Assembly (NCBI GenBank): GCA_947623455.1
Contig: OX392534.1
Span: 12,100,001 to 12,164,000, forward strand
DNA from: Mimachlamys varia
Lineage: Eukaryota > Mollusca > Bivalvia > Pectinida > Pectinidae
Reading direction: 5' to 3'
Length of the DNA: 64,000 nt
The position numbers and the translations under genes were made by a program. Below, piece by piece: positions 63,621-64,000 of the stretch. Each line of letters begins with the position of its first letter. Within the stretch, counting starts at the first letter, position 1. The notes beneath the pieces were generated by a model. It was given only the letters and a program-made list of their open reading frames with translations. It was not told where the DNA came from and made no database searches.

Positions 63621-64000
63621 GATCCTGAAGCAGATTCAACATAAACTGCTACGCAATTCATTAGTTTGTTTCAAGACTTACTCAATTCATCACCCCATGC
63701 GATCGACCAAAGTTGACGCTATGATTCGTTTACGTGTTGATATGTTTACTACTCTGCTTTACAAGGACTCATATTTTGACATTATCAACGAGGAAATGGA
63801 AGGTGTAGAGTATAAAATTCTTGATAACTGTTTGCACAAAGTTGTTTGAAGAAATCCAAATGACACCAAACCAACAATCACATAATATAATTTACCTGCA
63901 CAAATATCTTTACAACTACAGTGTATAAATGTAATTAAAGCTGATATATATTGACAGAGAAATTATCGATTTTTTTACGAATTTAAATATATGTCAGTTA

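Overview
This window looks like nuclear DNA from a mollusc, most likely a bivalve. It is AT-rich and intron-rich. It holds animal gene families (TMEM168, a Golgi carbohydrate sulfotransferase, an NHL-repeat protein) and is crowded with LINE, Penelope-like, Ty3/Gypsy-like, SINE and MITE remnants and satellite arrays. Several repeats resemble ones I recall as common in bivalve genomes, including a SINE tail with TTAATAGGACGTTAAAC. I cannot name the species.

Only three protein-coding loci are well supported, all on the minus strand. (1) 14957-16137 is the last exon of an NHL-repeat (TRIM2/3-like) protein. Its upstream exons are not in view. (2) 44768-48552 is a complete three-exon TMEM168 gene, 682 residues by my splice model. 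(3) 54577-63149 is a complete four-exon type II Golgi carbohydrate sulfotransferase of 388 residues. Splice phases agree at every junction, and its introns are full of repeats. A weak candidate terminal exon lies at 379-565.

The rest is repeat landscape. From 0 to 14 kb there are a 265-bp direct duplication, copies of two interspersed families (here called A and B), LINE debris and several MITEs. Family A is the 3' end of a retroelement with a YIDD reverse transcriptase, best seen at 11230-12110, where a SINE has split it. From 14 to 24 kb there are a 41-bp satellite, a CT tract, a 2-kb satellite of 53-bp units with local higher-order structure, and a LINE broken by two nested insertions. From 24 to 38 kb there are MITEs, LINE reverse transcriptase remnants and a block-scrambled Gypsy-like gag/protease relic. 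From 38 to 43 kb there is a TIR element with 9-bp target duplications whose terminal sequence has been amplified into an internal satellite of about 22 units, followed by two adjacent satellites that share an inverted core.

The genes do not form an operon or an obvious pathway. The most unusual items are the satellite inside a transposon, the five tandem copies of the membrane-segment-plus-splice-donor in intron 1 of the sulfotransferase, and a poly(A) signal for TMEM168 that appears to come from a MITE.
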